Source: Euperipatoides rowelli (lineage: Eukaryota; Onychophora; Udeonychophora; Euonychophora; Peripatopsidae). Taken from it: a stretch of DNA of 10,649 nt. Below the pieces are notes generated by a model that saw only the letters and a list, made by a program, of their open reading frames with translations, did not search any database and was not told where the DNA came from. Positions 1 to 7,515 of the stretch are shown in pieces (within the stretch, counting starts at the first letter, position 1; the number at the start of each line of letters is the position of its first letter). The stretch lies in assembly GCA_003024985.2 (NCBI GenBank), contig PXIH01S0011870.1; one strand, given 5' to 3'. Both the position numbers and the translations under genes were made by a program.

Positions 1-94
1 AAAAAATTTCCAGTGGAATTTTTTTTAATAGTAATTATCTTTGAAAATCAATAATAATAAAAAATTAAAAAAATCTGTTACATTTGACCTTTAA
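1..94 (+). mobile_element. Right end of a TTAA-flanked DNA transposon (truncated by window edge)
   Basis: Bases 10-94 match bases 9249-9333 at a constant offset with about two mismatches, and both end in the same terminus, CATTTGACCT followed by TTAA. The match at 9249-9333 is the right inverted repeat of a complete element (8655-9333), so this is the right end of a second copy in the same orientation, most of which lies before the window. TTAA target sites are known for piggyBac and Kolobok superfamilies; which one applies cannot be decided because no transposase is present. No ORF is seen in this piece. Confidence 0.75.
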
Positions 95-1000
95 ACATTT
101 TAGTTATCTCCACCCCCCTCCCACAAATCCTAATACCCTTCATACCTACAGACTGATCAATAAACATTTGTAGAAAGATATAATTCAACATCAAAATATT
201 AAAACAAAATGATCAATAAAAAAATAAATAATAAAAAATCCTATAAAAATAAACCCATGATAAAATTATTTTGTTTTATTATTTTTAAAGCTTTGTACCT
301 CAACAATATAAACACAACATTAAAGTTAATTAGCTATTAAAATATCAATAAAAAGCTAGTTTGAGTTTATTGATGACTTTAGTTAAAATTTTATTATTTG
401 CCCTGAATAGCTTTTTTCTTTTCATTATTTTTTCCACCCTTCCTATATAAATTGGTACACAAGAATAACAAATAAATAGATCATTTTGTGATAGAAAATT
501 CAATAATAAAACAGGGAGGGAGAAAAATTTATTCTGAACAAAAGGTATTTGAAATTCATAAACCTTCCTTCCGTTCTGGGATCTTTCTTGTTTTTGTTTT
601 CCATCGACCATTTCAATGCTTGTTCATCATTATATTTGTCTTCTGACTTATGATTTCCTTTTCAATTCGACTAAAGCTAATTTAGTTTTGTTTGTTTAAC
701 TTTATTAAAATTGATTAATAAATTGATTAAAAATGTTATGGCGAAGGCCAGTCAATATTTTGGGGTTAAATTTCCAATACAATACCAATTATCCTTTTAC
801 TTTTATCATTAATTATAACGATCAAAAGCAAATTATTATTTTTTTTTAAAAAAAATCAACACAAAGTTACAAAATATTTGTCATTTATTTATTTTTTCAT
901 TGAGAAAATATTATGAAACCAATTTTCAAATGAGAAAAGAACACAACTTTTTTGTGATTCAATTCAGTTTTAACTTTCTAGTTTGTTGGGATAAGAAATA
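95..1000. other. AT-rich stretch with no supported gene
   Basis: This is AT-rich sequence with many A and T runs. The longest ORF (minus strand, about 345-611) is Lys/Phe/Asn-rich, as expected by chance in AT-rich DNA. A C-rich patch lies at about 110-122. I see no transposon ends, RNA genes or splice-framed coding sequence. Confidence 0.6.
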
Positions 1001-1004
1001 TAAA

Positions 1005-1061
1005 CATGCCACACAGTTTAATGTCAGCTCAATTAACAAGCTTTAAAACTGTAAAGGCATG
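1005..1061. repeat. Compound inverted repeat (CATGCC..ACAGTTT / AAACTGT..GGCATG)
   Basis: CATGCC (1005-1010) and ACAGTTT (1013-1019) are mirrored by AAACTGT (1046-1052) and GGCATG (1056-1061). This forms an interrupted 13-bp stem around a loop of about 26 bases. It lies at the left edge of the base-balanced island and just before a second hairpin. Its role is unknown. Confidence 0.6.
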
Positions 1062-1096
1062 GACTTTATAATCCAGGAAGGCCGTTTAATAGTTAG

Positions 1097-1125
1097 GTGT
1101 AATGGGTCAAAGTACCCCATTACAC
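1097..1125. repeat. Perfect 10-bp hairpin, 9-nt loop
   Basis: GTGTAATGGG (1097-1106) and CCCATTACAC (1116-1125) are exact reverse complements separated by TCAAAGTAC. No T run follows directly, so there is no reason to call it a terminator. It follows the compound inverted repeat at 1005-1061. Confidence 0.75.
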
Positions 1126-1620
1126 AAGCGATTATACAAGCTGACTATGTGTTGAGTAAATCGTCGAGATCGCTGCCTCACACTCCCTTTAGACGTAAAC
1201 ACATTTATGAGGATATTTCCAGCCCTCCAGTTAATGGCTCAGATTGTTTATATTGTTTTCATTCAATAGCCATCCTTTACTATAAACTAATATTGTTGCT
1301 TTTACCACAGCCCGAAAGGTCAAACTAAAACTAACTTGGTTAGGCAAAAACTTTAGCCTATAACACAACCGACCACATACACCTTCTTTGCACACACACA
1401 CAAGTCATTTTAATATAGTTATGCATGTGCCTACTATCTGTATAAACTGGCCCATACACCCGTCCCCCTCATCCCTTGCCAATCAGATTGCATTGTTCTT
1501 CTCAAAACTTTATACACTGGCGGCCTACCACTCGACCACAACGTATAGCGTTCTTTTTTTTTTCTTTTTTTTTTTACATAGCTCACATAATTTTTGAACA
1601 AAACCAGTCCAAAAGGATCC

Positions 1621-2620
1621 GAGAACTAACAAAATGGAACCTGCAAGCTATATAATATAAAATAAAGATCATACTGTTTGATGAATCCATACAATTCATA
1701 GCAAACAGAAACAAAATGTTTACTAGATTATTATAACAAGAAATGTAAAATAAATATTAATGCTCATATTTTATTTGTCAGCAAGTTAGAAATAACCATT
1801 CCTAGCTCTTATATATTAAACAGATAAGACCTAAAGTAAAGAAGCTAAGAAAATTATTCCTCACCTGTAGGCTTGTCCCCTGATAGCATTTTAGATTTAT
1901 TTATCTGGTTTGCATAATAAGTTGCTGCTCATAATAAAACAGTGTAAATGTTTAGTAAATACATACTGTACATAAGTCTGTTAGTATCAAAACCTAGCTA
2001 GACCAAGAGTAGACAAGCATACCATTCACTTTCTTTTAATTCCTCATTATTTTTACTTTATGCTTTACTTTCTTGGGGAAAAAAAACAAATTTACACCTG
2101 GTGTAAAATACATAATATTTTTATCCCAATATTTTTCATATCAGGAATGGTATGGGAGGATTCTTACAGACTCTTCATCAAACAGTTAAATTAGAGGACA
2201 TATTCGTATTCATCTGTATACTTACTTTAAAAGTCCAGAATAACCGCACTGAAAATTTGAAAGCCAAAGTGTACGAAAAAAGTTTTCTCGGAACAACTGA
2301 TTGAGTGATTGACTTTAGAAATTAGCACTATGTTTCCACTACATTATAAAAGATTTCAAGTCTGAATTATTTGGGGGGGATTTTTCTGAAAATAAATGTT
2401 CATTAGACCACCATGACAATTTCTAGGTTAGATAAATGAAATAAACTTTCCTTTCAAAGTATAGATACACAACAATTTTATGCTTCAGGACCTATGTACT
2501 GTATGTGCCAATAGAAAGAATAGGCACAAAATATTAATAGTACAACTGTTAACCAGAACAATTGTGCACTTTATGATAAAAGTATGAAATTTCTAACATA
2601 GGTAGTATGAACTGTTATAT
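1621..2620. other. AT-rich stretch with no supported gene
   Basis: I find no ORF with protein-like composition, no RNA gene and no transposon ends. The only structure worth naming is the palindrome at 2091-2107, listed separately. Confidence 0.6.
2091..2107. promoter_or_regulatory. 17-nt palindrome TTTACACC-T-GGTGTAAA, T-box-like
   Basis: The two 8-base arms are exact reverse complements around a single T. The centre contains CACCTG, an E-box of the Snail/ZEB type. The whole resembles the palindromic Brachyury (T-box) site, TTTCACACCTAGGTGTGAAA, but lacks the inner C/G pair and has altered spacing. Binding is inferred from this resemblance only; a chance palindrome is possible. Confidence 0.25.
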
Positions 2621-3009
2621 GGAGGGAAGCCAGATTCCAGATGTTTGGGGTCTGGGTGACCCCCCAATTAGCATATTTAGCTTATGTTGACATCGTTTCT
2701 GAATTTGCCGAAGGGAAACTTCAGAAATCATGGTACCCTAGTACCCAGAATGCTTTGGGATGATTTCTGATAAATTTTGGGTAATTTTAAAAAATTCAAG
2801 ATGGCGTCCAAGATGGCGGCCCATTTTTTTTTTCGATGGGGATGTGTTCAGGAATGAATTCTGGGTAGTATGTGAAGTCATAAACCTTAACAGAATGATG
2901 CGCCATCGAATTAGAGCATTTTTTGACTGAATATTTTCTAATTTTTGTCAAAGTGCCCCTACAACAACGACCTCTAGGTAACCACAGAGGTCAAATAAAA
3001 TTTCCCTCC
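2621..3009. mobile_element. Candidate unclassified MITE-like element with 8-bp ends
   Basis: GGAGGGAA (2621-2628) is mirrored by TTCCCTCC (3002-3009). Each end carries a hairpin just inside: GGGGTC/GACCCC at 2647-2663 and GACCTCT/AGAGGTC at 2969-2992. A larger stem, TCAGAAATCAT/ATGATTTCTGA, lies at 2721-2770. The inner sequence is more balanced in base composition than its flanks and has no ORF. Short ends plus subterminal hairpins suggest a non-autonomous DNA transposon, but I cannot find a convincing target-site duplication, so the boundaries are tentative and the superfamily is unknown. Confidence 0.4.
2798..2821 (+). repeat. Two tandem 12-bp AAGATGGCG(T/G)CC units, YY1-like
   Basis: AAGATGGCGTCC is followed immediately by AAGATGGCGGCC. 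The second copy contains AAGATGGCGGC, the consensus core recognised by the zinc-finger factor YY1 in animals. The pair sits inside the candidate MITE at 2621-3009. Use as a regulatory site is inference only. Confidence 0.45.
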
Positions 3010-3498
3010 ACATCTAAATATAAACATTATGTTATATACTAGCTATGGTAAACATTTCATACACTTTATCAAAAAATGTNCAATTCTGCAAAAATACTGA
3101 GTTAGGCAGCTGCACTATAATAAAAATGATTATAATTAATAAATAAACACTATTGCATACCACAATGAAAGAATTGGATATTTCCTCGATTTAAGGTCAT
3201 AATGCCAATGCGCTAGTAATATCGCCTCTTTTCTGTCTAATTTATCATGAGGCATCAAAATATACAAAACTGCTCTAAATTTTGCTTTAATTTTAAAGTG
3301 TTATAGTTTCTGATCTTATAAAGAATAATATAAATTTATAGACTCAATCCTTTATAAAATACAAAATAAATCTCTAGCCAGAACTAGATTCATGATTCGT
3401 TATAAAAATTACTGCTAGTATAAATAAAAAATAAAAGAAATAAGAAGTTTATTACGAAAGAAAGGAGTGTTCATTAATCTGTTAGTTTTGACTTGAGA
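3010..3498. other. AT-rich stretch with no supported gene
   Basis: This is AT-rich sequence containing an N at about 3080. No ORF, RNA gene or clear repeat is recognised. It ends at the 8-bp target duplication of the hAT element. Confidence 0.55.
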
Positions 3499-3606
3499 TC
3501 CTAAATCAGCGTTGCTCAACCTTTTTATCATCGCGGGCCAGAGGACTGACGGATAATTTTACGTGTATCAGTAATTACTGTATATGAGACAATGAATTGT
3601 TTATTT

Positions 3607-3882
3607 ATTTTTTTTAAAAATAAATTTTCCGTTATTCGCAGTAAATCTATTTTTCAATATTTAATTAATTAATTATTCACAAGAGTAATTAAGAAAGAGC
3701 AGGTTCCTTTTCTGAGTCGGCTTACTTGGTTAAAGAAAAATCCTAGGCAACGTGGTAGAAGCTAGGGAAAAACCCGTTCCATAACCAGCTCAGCTGGGAC
3801 GCGAACCTATGCTAATCCCAACACGTCTTCAACACGGATTCAGTCAGTATAGCTACTGACTGGACCACAATGTCAGGACTGC
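3607..3882 (-). mobile_element. tRNA-derived SINE candidate, minus strand
   Basis: Read on the minus strand, it begins GCAGTCCTGACATTG and then has an A-box-like TGGTCCAGTCA (about 3864-3874). About 48 bases later comes a B-box-like GGTTCGCGTCC (about 3799-3809). That is the arrangement of an RNA polymerase III internal promoter in a tRNA-like head. An unrelated body follows, with an AATT-repeat region near 3660-3675. TTGTTTATTT flanks it on both sides (3597-3606 and 3883-3892), a candidate 10-bp target duplication, though in AT-rich DNA this is weak. It is inserted in the hAT element. It is not a functional tRNA, because I could not fold an acceptor stem. Confidence 0.5.
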
Positions 3883-3892
3883 TTGTTTATTT

Positions 3893-4170
3893 TTTAACTA
3901 GCTGAAAAGCGCCTTGTGAATTAAAATACAATGGGGCTCTAGAAATTCCCTATCCCCCCTTTCCCTGATACCCCATTCACTGAGATCCCCTCACCCCATC
4001 CCTCATCCTCCCTATTCCTAAAATCATTTTAGAAACGATTAAAAATATAAATCTCTTAATGAGAGAATGTAGTTTAAAAATATTTAAATAAAAAAATATG
4101 TGGTTTTTATTAGCCCAATCATGCATTACAGTATATCTTATCTTATTGTTTAATAATAATAAATGTTTAT
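3893..4170 (+). repeat. Dispersed repeat, copy A (unoccupied by the Helitron)
   Basis: It aligns with 7516-7991 once the Helitron there is removed. Shared landmarks are AACTAG(C/T)TGAAAAG, TGTGAATTAAAATACAATGG, TTTTAGAAACGATTAAAAAT, CTTAATGAGAGAA, ATATGTGGTTTTTATTAG and TCTTATCTTATTGTTTAA. The copies agree well except in the C-rich part (about 3946-4016), which has several indels. It ends in a TAA-repeat tail, which suggests a retroposon. It could instead be an internal part of the hAT family, since this copy lies inside hAT ends and the other copy has none visible. Confidence 0.8.
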
Positions 4171-4377
4171 GACTTTATGAAGTGAAGTTATTAATTATTT
4201 AGTTTTAATTTTTTTTTTACTGATCTCCTTTAATATTATTACATCCTTTCTCTCATCATTTAATAATAATAACTAGCAATGATAATACCGTAATAATAAT
4301 ACGATATAAAGATTTTTTTTTTTTTAACAGACCGGCACTGGTCCATGATTCGGCGCTTGAGTAACACTGTCCTAAAT

Positions 4378-4603
4378 AGTATAAGGTGTTCTAAACAGGA
4401 ACATTGTCTAGTGCTACTTTCTCAGGTTATTTTGGAGTTAGTGGGTAAAATTACGGAAATATTTTAAGAAATTTAACAGCAATGAATTATATAGTGAAAC
4501 TCTTGTCATCTCTAAAATTATCTAAACCAAATATGTTAGATCATATTTCTTCCCTTATTGCTCTATTTGTGCCATTTCTATATGATAATTAAGTTTTTTT
4601 TTA
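4378..4603. other. Short AT-rich gap
   Basis: It lies between the hAT target duplication and the LINE scrap. I see nothing in it. Confidence 0.5.
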
Positions 4604-4678
4604 CAAGAGCCAATGCCAAAGTGGACCACAGTATTCCAAACCTGATCTTATAAAATAGATATAAATAAGTTTGAGATG
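4604..4678 (-). pseudogene. Scrap of LINE reverse transcriptase (C-terminal part)
   Basis: On the minus strand one frame reads 25 codons ending at a stop and including FIRSGLEYCGPLWHW. This resembles the Y-x-x-x-I-R-S/P-x-L-E-Y-C-x-P-x-W segment found near the C-terminus of reverse transcriptases in Jockey/CR1/I-type non-LTR retrotransposons. Upstream on the minus strand the frame is soon closed by stops, and no polymerase catalytic motif is visible, so it is a decayed fragment. The overlapping minus-strand ORF at 4578-4826 is in another frame and is not the retrotransposon frame. The call rests on one short motif read by eye. Confidence 0.45.
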
Positions 4679-5065
4679 AAAATTGTTCTTTTATTATCCT
4701 CTCACAGTATACACCTGTATATAAGATGCATTCAATTGTTTGCAAGTTTAAGCCTTCATTCTGAAGCGTGTTCATTTTGGCTTCTGTAATAATAATCATA
4801 TTTTTATTACTAATTTGTCTACACATATTGGATCACAGATACAAAAGTGAACAGTTTGTGTGCACTTCTGTAATTTTGGCAGGAAAATTCTGTTCATTTG
4901 CACTTAATGTATTGACATCTTTCCATGCCATTTCCTAATACTGTATATGATAGCTAACAGGGTAGAAAAAAATATATGCACAATTTATGAGTGCCTAGAA
5001 ACTGGAAGGCCTAAGTCCCATTTAGTCACATGATCAAGATGAATAGCAGCTTAATTTTTTTATTT
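4679..5065. other. No supported gene
   Basis: This is AT-rich sequence. Its last part (5002-5065), together with the 81-bp tandem repeat, lies between two GCCTAGAAA copies (4993-5001 and 5224-5232). That spacing may mark an insertion. Confidence 0.5.
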
Positions 5066-5223
5066 ACAGTCCTAACCTTACCGTTACCCTGAACCCTAAC
5101 TCCAACTACGTGTGAACTCCACTATGCCCCAACCCTATGATAATAAACAGTCCTAACCTTACTGTTACCCTGAACTCTAACTCCAACTACTTGTGAAATC
5201 CTCTATGCCCCAACCCTATGATA
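5066..5223 (+). repeat. 81-bp tandem duplication, two copies
   Basis: Unit 1 spans 5066-5146 and unit 2 spans 5147-5223. Both begin ACAGTCCTAACCTTAC and end in CCCCAACCCTATGATA, with about six substitutions between them. The units are C/A-rich on this strand and contain scattered CCCTAA-like words, but not a regular telomeric repeat. The few differences suggest a fairly recent duplication. Confidence 0.9.
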
Positions 5224-5303
5224 GCCTAGAAATGAAATAATCATTTTTGATCGATTTCGATGCTTTGACACAATTTCCGTCAGCTTTTCCGTAACGACAA
5301 TAC

Positions 5304-5609
5304 ATGCGCAATGTTAAAAACATAGTAAAAATGGGACTTAGGCCTCCCAAATTTTTAGGTTCTTCCCACAATTTTCAGTCTTGGCTTGGCAATATACACA
5401 ATTTGAAAAAAATACCTACAGAAGTAAGAGCAAAACAGTGTCGTCTAAACCAATTGGCCAATCAATGGACAGATGAAAATAAAAACTTTATTGGCAGAAA
5501 TAAACAAATGTTGGACCAAAAGGTTGTATCCAATGTAATAAAATTTAACAGAATCATTATATGTAAAGATACGGAGTTAAAGTTCATAGGTCATCAAATT
5601 ATAAATTAA
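5304..5609 (+). CDS. Uncharacterised small protein or first exon
   Basis: The frame opens after a TAA at 5292 and runs 101 codons from the ATG at 5304 to a TAA. The second ATG at 5331 sits in AAAATGG, a better animal initiation context, so a start there (MGLRPPKFLGSS, 92 residues) is preferred. The middle is protein-like: Trp, Cys, Gln and charged residues are mixed in NQWTDENKNFIGRNKQ. It is not the monotonous Lys/Ile/Phe of chance ORFs nearby. No signal peptide, transmembrane segment or recognised domain is seen. It may be an exon; weak donor-like sites are GTAAAG near 5563 and GTCATC near 5590. The family is not recognised. Helical coiled-coil proteins such as tektins came to mind, but the likeness is too weak to claim. 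Confidence 0.35.
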   Translation: MRNVKNIVKMGLRPPKFLGSSHNFQSWLGNIHNLKKIPTEVRAKQCRLNQLANQWTDENKNFIGRNKQMLDQKVVSNVIKFNRIIICKDTELKFIGHQIIN

Positions 5610-6510
5610 AATATCCAACTAGAGGATTTTTTTTAAAAAAAAACTTGATTTAAATTCTGGCTTCAATGTTTTTAGTTTTAAATTTTTAAATGTCTTTTAT
5701 TAAAAAAAATTAAATCAAATTAAATCAGACATAAAATTGATTTTTGCTCAAACTCCAAGATACTTTGAAAAAAAAAAAAAAATTTCCAAGTTTCAAGCAG
5801 ATAAACTCTTTAATTTCTCATTTCGTTTTCTATTTGACAAACATTTTTTTTTTTTTAAATCTTGCAATAAATTTCATGAAATTCAAATCTTAATTAAAAT
5901 ATTTCCAGATGAAAATAGTTACAAAATAAAATAAAAAAAACTTGAATGTAAAAATAGTATGAGAATATTGGTAGACAATATGACATTTATTCAGACACAA
6001 AACCTTTTAAATATTTCATTAGGTAAGACTGAAAAAATAATAATAACAGAGATTAAAATAACTTTTAAAATGGAAAGACTTGGGAGTCAAACACACAGAA
6101 ACATTTCTTCATCGTCAACAATATATATATATTTTTAAAAAAATAATTAATTTGAATGTAAAGTCAATATTCAAATCTTGCTTTTAATTAAAATTGGTTC
6201 AGAGAAAAATTAAATGTGTGCCATCAGCTATGACAGTTTGCTGATGTTTTTATTAACAGAACGTAAGACTATGCTACAAGAGACTACCCACTAGGAGTAT
6301 TAAGTCTCCCCTCTCCCCAGATCTTCATATATCAAACAATACAATCCTACAGTGTGCTTTATTAAACTTCACAGTTCAATCTAGACAACCAATCAGAAGA
6401 AACTACTAAAGCCCAACTATCTCCACACTTCTGTCTTTGAACAACCCCGTTGATGGAGTGTTTTGGTTTTTCTCCTTTTGTATAACTGTACATTTATCAT
6501 TTTATCATGA
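5610..6510. other. AT-rich stretch with homopolymers, no supported gene
   Basis: It contains long A and T runs (for example 5767-5782 and 5845-5856), a short AT dinucleotide tract (about 6121-6131) and GATTTAA/TTAAATC words in opposite orientation at about 5647 and 5710. The ORF at 5737-5934 is Lys/Phe-rich and is judged to be chance. Confidence 0.55.
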
Positions 6511-6786
6511 CCAGAGCACGTGAGCACAACACTGAAGCGATCATTAGCTAATATTTACAGAGACTATAGTTTCTCAGATCTGAAAACATTTGGGAATTTG
6601 AGGAGATGTACAAAGAATAGGAAGATCTTTTCTGAGCTTAACTTCTCCACCATCCTAAGCAAAAAACGGGAAAAACATCTTGAACAAGTATACAGAAATA
6701 TCTCATTTCCTATGTCTGTTAAAAGAGTCAACTTTGAAGAAGAAGAATTAAAAAAAAAAAAAACACTTCATTTTAGGCTAAGATGA
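6511..6786 (+). other. Open frame of doubtful coding value
   Basis: The frame is open from just after a TGA at 6508 to a stop after 6786. It has no in-frame ATG near its beginning and would need a GTG at 6520 or an upstream exon. A pyrimidine-rich stretch ending in ACCAG (6510-6514) could be a splice acceptor. Residues such as SLANIYRDYSFSDLKTFGNL look moderately protein-like, and the frame ends in poly-Lys from an A run. No domain is recognised. It may be an exon, a relic or chance. Confidence 0.2.
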
Positions 6787-7129
6787 TTTCTGACTGTAGG
6801 GAAAAAAATGTATTGAATACTATGAAATAATGGAATGAAAAATGTAGGGCATTAAGGGTTTGCAGTGGGTTAAATTAAAGGTCACCTGTATTAGAATAGA
6901 GCTAGTGGGGGAGGGGGAAGTGGGCTGAAACCACGCCCATTTTTAAATATATTTTTTAGATGATTTTGGGTGAATTTTCATTGTTACATTTACAATATCA
7001 TAAAAACTTTTCAAATATTAATTAATTAAAGATGTTTTGAATCACAAGAACAAAATAAATTAATATAAAAATTGAATATATAAACATTGTTATAACAGAA
7101 ACATATACAACTCATGTTTGCCTAATTAC
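6787..7129. other. AT-rich stretch, possibly part of the repeat interrupted at 7130
   Basis: It contains TTAAAGGTCACC near 6874, a G-rich patch near 6906-6922, and TGGGC/GCCCA arms near 6922-6940. The segment CAAATATTAATTAATTAAAG near 7011-7030 is reminiscent of 3654-3673 in the hAT element, but I could not make a convincing alignment. No gene is seen. Confidence 0.4.
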
Positions 7130-7231
7130 TTACTAACCAGAGGCATAGCAAGGGGGGAGGGGACAGCCTGCCCCGGGTACCACCACAGGAGGGGGGAGGT
7201 GTCAAATTTTTTTTTATTTTTTATTTTTAGT

Positions 7232-7253
7232 GGGAGGTGGGGTGGGGCGGGGG
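7232..7253 (+). other. G-quadruplex-type sequence
   Basis: Four runs of three to five G (GGG, GGGG, GGGG, GGGGG) are separated by loops AGGT, T and C. This fits the G3+N1-7 rule for stable intramolecular quadruplexes. It lies inside the hAT MITE, just before the minisatellite. Confidence 0.6.
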
Positions 7254-7257
7254 ATGA

Positions 7258-7372
7258 TTTGAGGGTGGGGTATGAGGGTGCAGGGTTGGGTGTGAGGGTG
7301 CAGGTTGGGATGTGAGGGTGCAGGGTGGGGTGTGAGGGTGCAGGTTGGGTATGAGGCAGGTTGGGGGGTGCA
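7258..7372 (+). repeat. G-rich minisatellite, 20-bp unit
   Basis: Four consecutive 20-bp units start at 7271, 7291, 7311 and 7331, of the form TGTGAGGGTGCAGGTTGGGA with small changes. Degenerate partial units lie on both sides (7258-7270 and 7351-7372). The units contain repeated GGG tracts, so further quadruplexes are possible. Array expansion inside a MITE probably explains its length compared with the related 154-bp element at 9466-9619. Confidence 0.85.
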
Positions 7373-7515
7373 TCGTTGTAGTGTTTATCAAAATAAAGAC
7401 AGACGATCAACAAAACGTCCCGACAACAAAAAAAAAACGTTATCAAAATATTTTTAAAGTGGGTGTCAAATGTCAGTTCAGCCCCGGGTATCAAAGTCAT
7501 GCTATGCCTCTGTTA

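Larger units (their letters stand above)
1001..1620. other. Base-balanced island with hairpins and an unrecognised 89-codon ORF
   Basis: This stretch is visibly less AT-rich than its flanks and begins with two hairpins (1005-1061 and 1097-1125). An ORF on the plus strand at 1059-1328 could encode 89 residues, beginning MDFIIQEGRLIVRCNGSKYP, with no motif I recognise and a Leu-rich C-terminus. A short CA tract lies near 1390-1400 and two T runs lie at about 1553-1575. It could be an unclassified repeat, a short exon or conserved non-coding sequence. The structure at its left edge favours a repeat, but no matching right terminus or target duplication is seen. Confidence 0.35.
3499..4377. mobile_element. 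Non-autonomous hAT-type element with perfect 8-bp TSD
   Basis: The element proper is 3507-4369. Its left end reads CAGCGTTGCTCAACC and the reverse complement of its right end reads CAGTGTTACTCAAGC. Further in, GGGCCAG and GGACCAG also align between the two ends. TCCTAAAT occurs immediately outside both ends (3499-3506 and 4370-4377), a perfect 8-bp target-site duplication. CAG-starting ends and 8-bp duplications are the hallmark of the hAT superfamily. The interior has no transposase ORF. It holds a tRNA-derived SINE candidate (3607-3882) and a dispersed repeat (3893-4170), so it is a nested composite. Confidence 0.85.

Noticed and set aside
345-611. 88-codon minus-strand ORF
   Set aside because: Lys/Phe/Leu/Asn-rich composition as expected from AT-rich DNA; no motif and no supporting signals.
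1388-1597. 69-codon ORF after the CA tract
   Set aside because: It ends in poly-Phe from a T run and begins in a CA repeat; judged to be chance.
3799-3874. A functional tRNA gene on the minus strand
   Set aside because: A- and B-box-like words are present, but no acceptor stem or clear anticodon arm could be drawn; a SINE head fits better.
4578-4826. 82-codon minus-strand ORF
   Set aside because: Only its neighbouring frame shows the reverse transcriptase motif; this frame has no recognisable content and is a shadow.
5066-5223. Interstitial telomeric repeat
   Set aside because: CCCTAA-like words occur but not in a regular 6-bp register; the real period is 81 bp.
5737-5934. 65-codon ORF
   Set aside because: It spans A and T homopolymers and is almost all Lys, Phe, Ile and Asn.
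5331-6786. A two-exon gene joining the ORFs at 5331 and 6515
   Set aside because: The plausible donor near 5563 and acceptor at 6514 create a TAG at the junction, and no other donor is convincing.
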